Of a stretch of 64,000 nt of DNA, positions 63,947 to 64,000 are shown piece by piece. Where the stretch lies: NCBI RefSeq assembly GCF_900112105.1, contig NZ_FOKV01000001.1, positions 682,001 through 746,000 on the forward strand, read 5' to 3'. A model generated the notes under the pieces. The model was not told the DNA's origin and searched no databases. It saw only the letters and a program-made list of their open reading frames with translations. The DNA comes from Zunongwangia mangrovi. GTDB lineage: Bacteria > Bacteroidota > Bacteroidia > Flavobacteriales > Flavobacteriaceae. Made by a program: the position numbers and the translations under genes. Numbering within the stretch: position 1 is the first letter of the stretch; each line of letters starts with the position of its first letter.

Positions 63947-64000
63947 GCATCTTATTTAAAAATTTTTATGGCTTTTTCTGAATCCCTTATTTCTAAACTT

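Noticed and set aside
63507-63950. 147-codon minus-strand frame over sdhB
   Set aside because: Antisense of sdhB, whose iron-sulfur motifs are unambiguous.

Overview
The window is a stretch of chromosome from a member of the Bacteroidota, almost certainly a marine-type Flavobacteriaceae (the Gramella / Zunongwangia / Salegentibacter neighbourhood is my inference). Grounds: AT-rich DNA, many secreted proteins whose signal peptides end in AQ, lipoproteins with Cys-Ser-Ser-Asp-Asp starts, TonB-dependent receptors with an N-terminal carboxypeptidase-regulatory-like domain, GLPGLI proteins, DUF3078/DUF2480/DUF5689 families, and promoters fitting the Bacteroidota pattern TTG-N17-23-TAnnTTTG. I see no rRNA, tRNA, CRISPR array, transposase or prophage.

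Layout. 1-8.6 kb: an array of eight GLPGLI genes (the first cut by the window edge), interrupted by one small ExbD-like secreted protein and closed by a large outer-membrane receptor. 8.6-9.2 kb: a noncoding patch of dispersed repeats. 9.2-14.4 kb: ileS, a DksA/TraR-like protein, a secreted DUF4097-like protein and lspA. 14.7-17.5 kb (minus strand): a RimB-RimK-M14-MTHFS operon. 17.7-23.1 kb: uvrC, a patatin/outer-membrane-barrel fusion, a DUF2809 protein and a convergent luciferase-like monooxygenase. 23.3-30.7 kb: tyrosine breakdown (hmgA, hppD), then DUF3108, a tryptophan-2,3-dioxygenase family gene, an M23 lipoprotein, and pgi.

31-43 kb is the most unusual region. Two related TonB-dependent receptors, sharing an NGR-x-x-WSNW signature in the plug, each sit beside a secreted nuclease (endonuclease I with Ig-like domains; an endonuclease/exonuclease/phosphatase family enzyme) and a surface lipoprotein (a six-repeat protein; a DUF5689 protein with a frameshift). 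Both receptor genes have upstream TTAAA(A/G)T-type direct repeats spaced 11 bp or 22 bp apart, the geometry of a Pho box. I infer a phosphate-starvation-type system for degrading and importing extracellular nucleic acid.

43-54 kb (minus strand): two small secreted proteins, hflX, and a long Suf iron-sulfur operon (HesB/IscA, sufB, lipoprotein, sufC, sufD, sufS, META lipoprotein, sufE, SufT-like, DUF2480, DUF3078) with a clear promoter overlapped by an inverted repeat. 54-64 kb: thiL, a DUF1660-like zinc-ribbon protein, an alpha/beta hydrolase with a decayed duplicate of its own 3' end beside it, an aminopeptidase P, asnB, and the sdhCAB operon.
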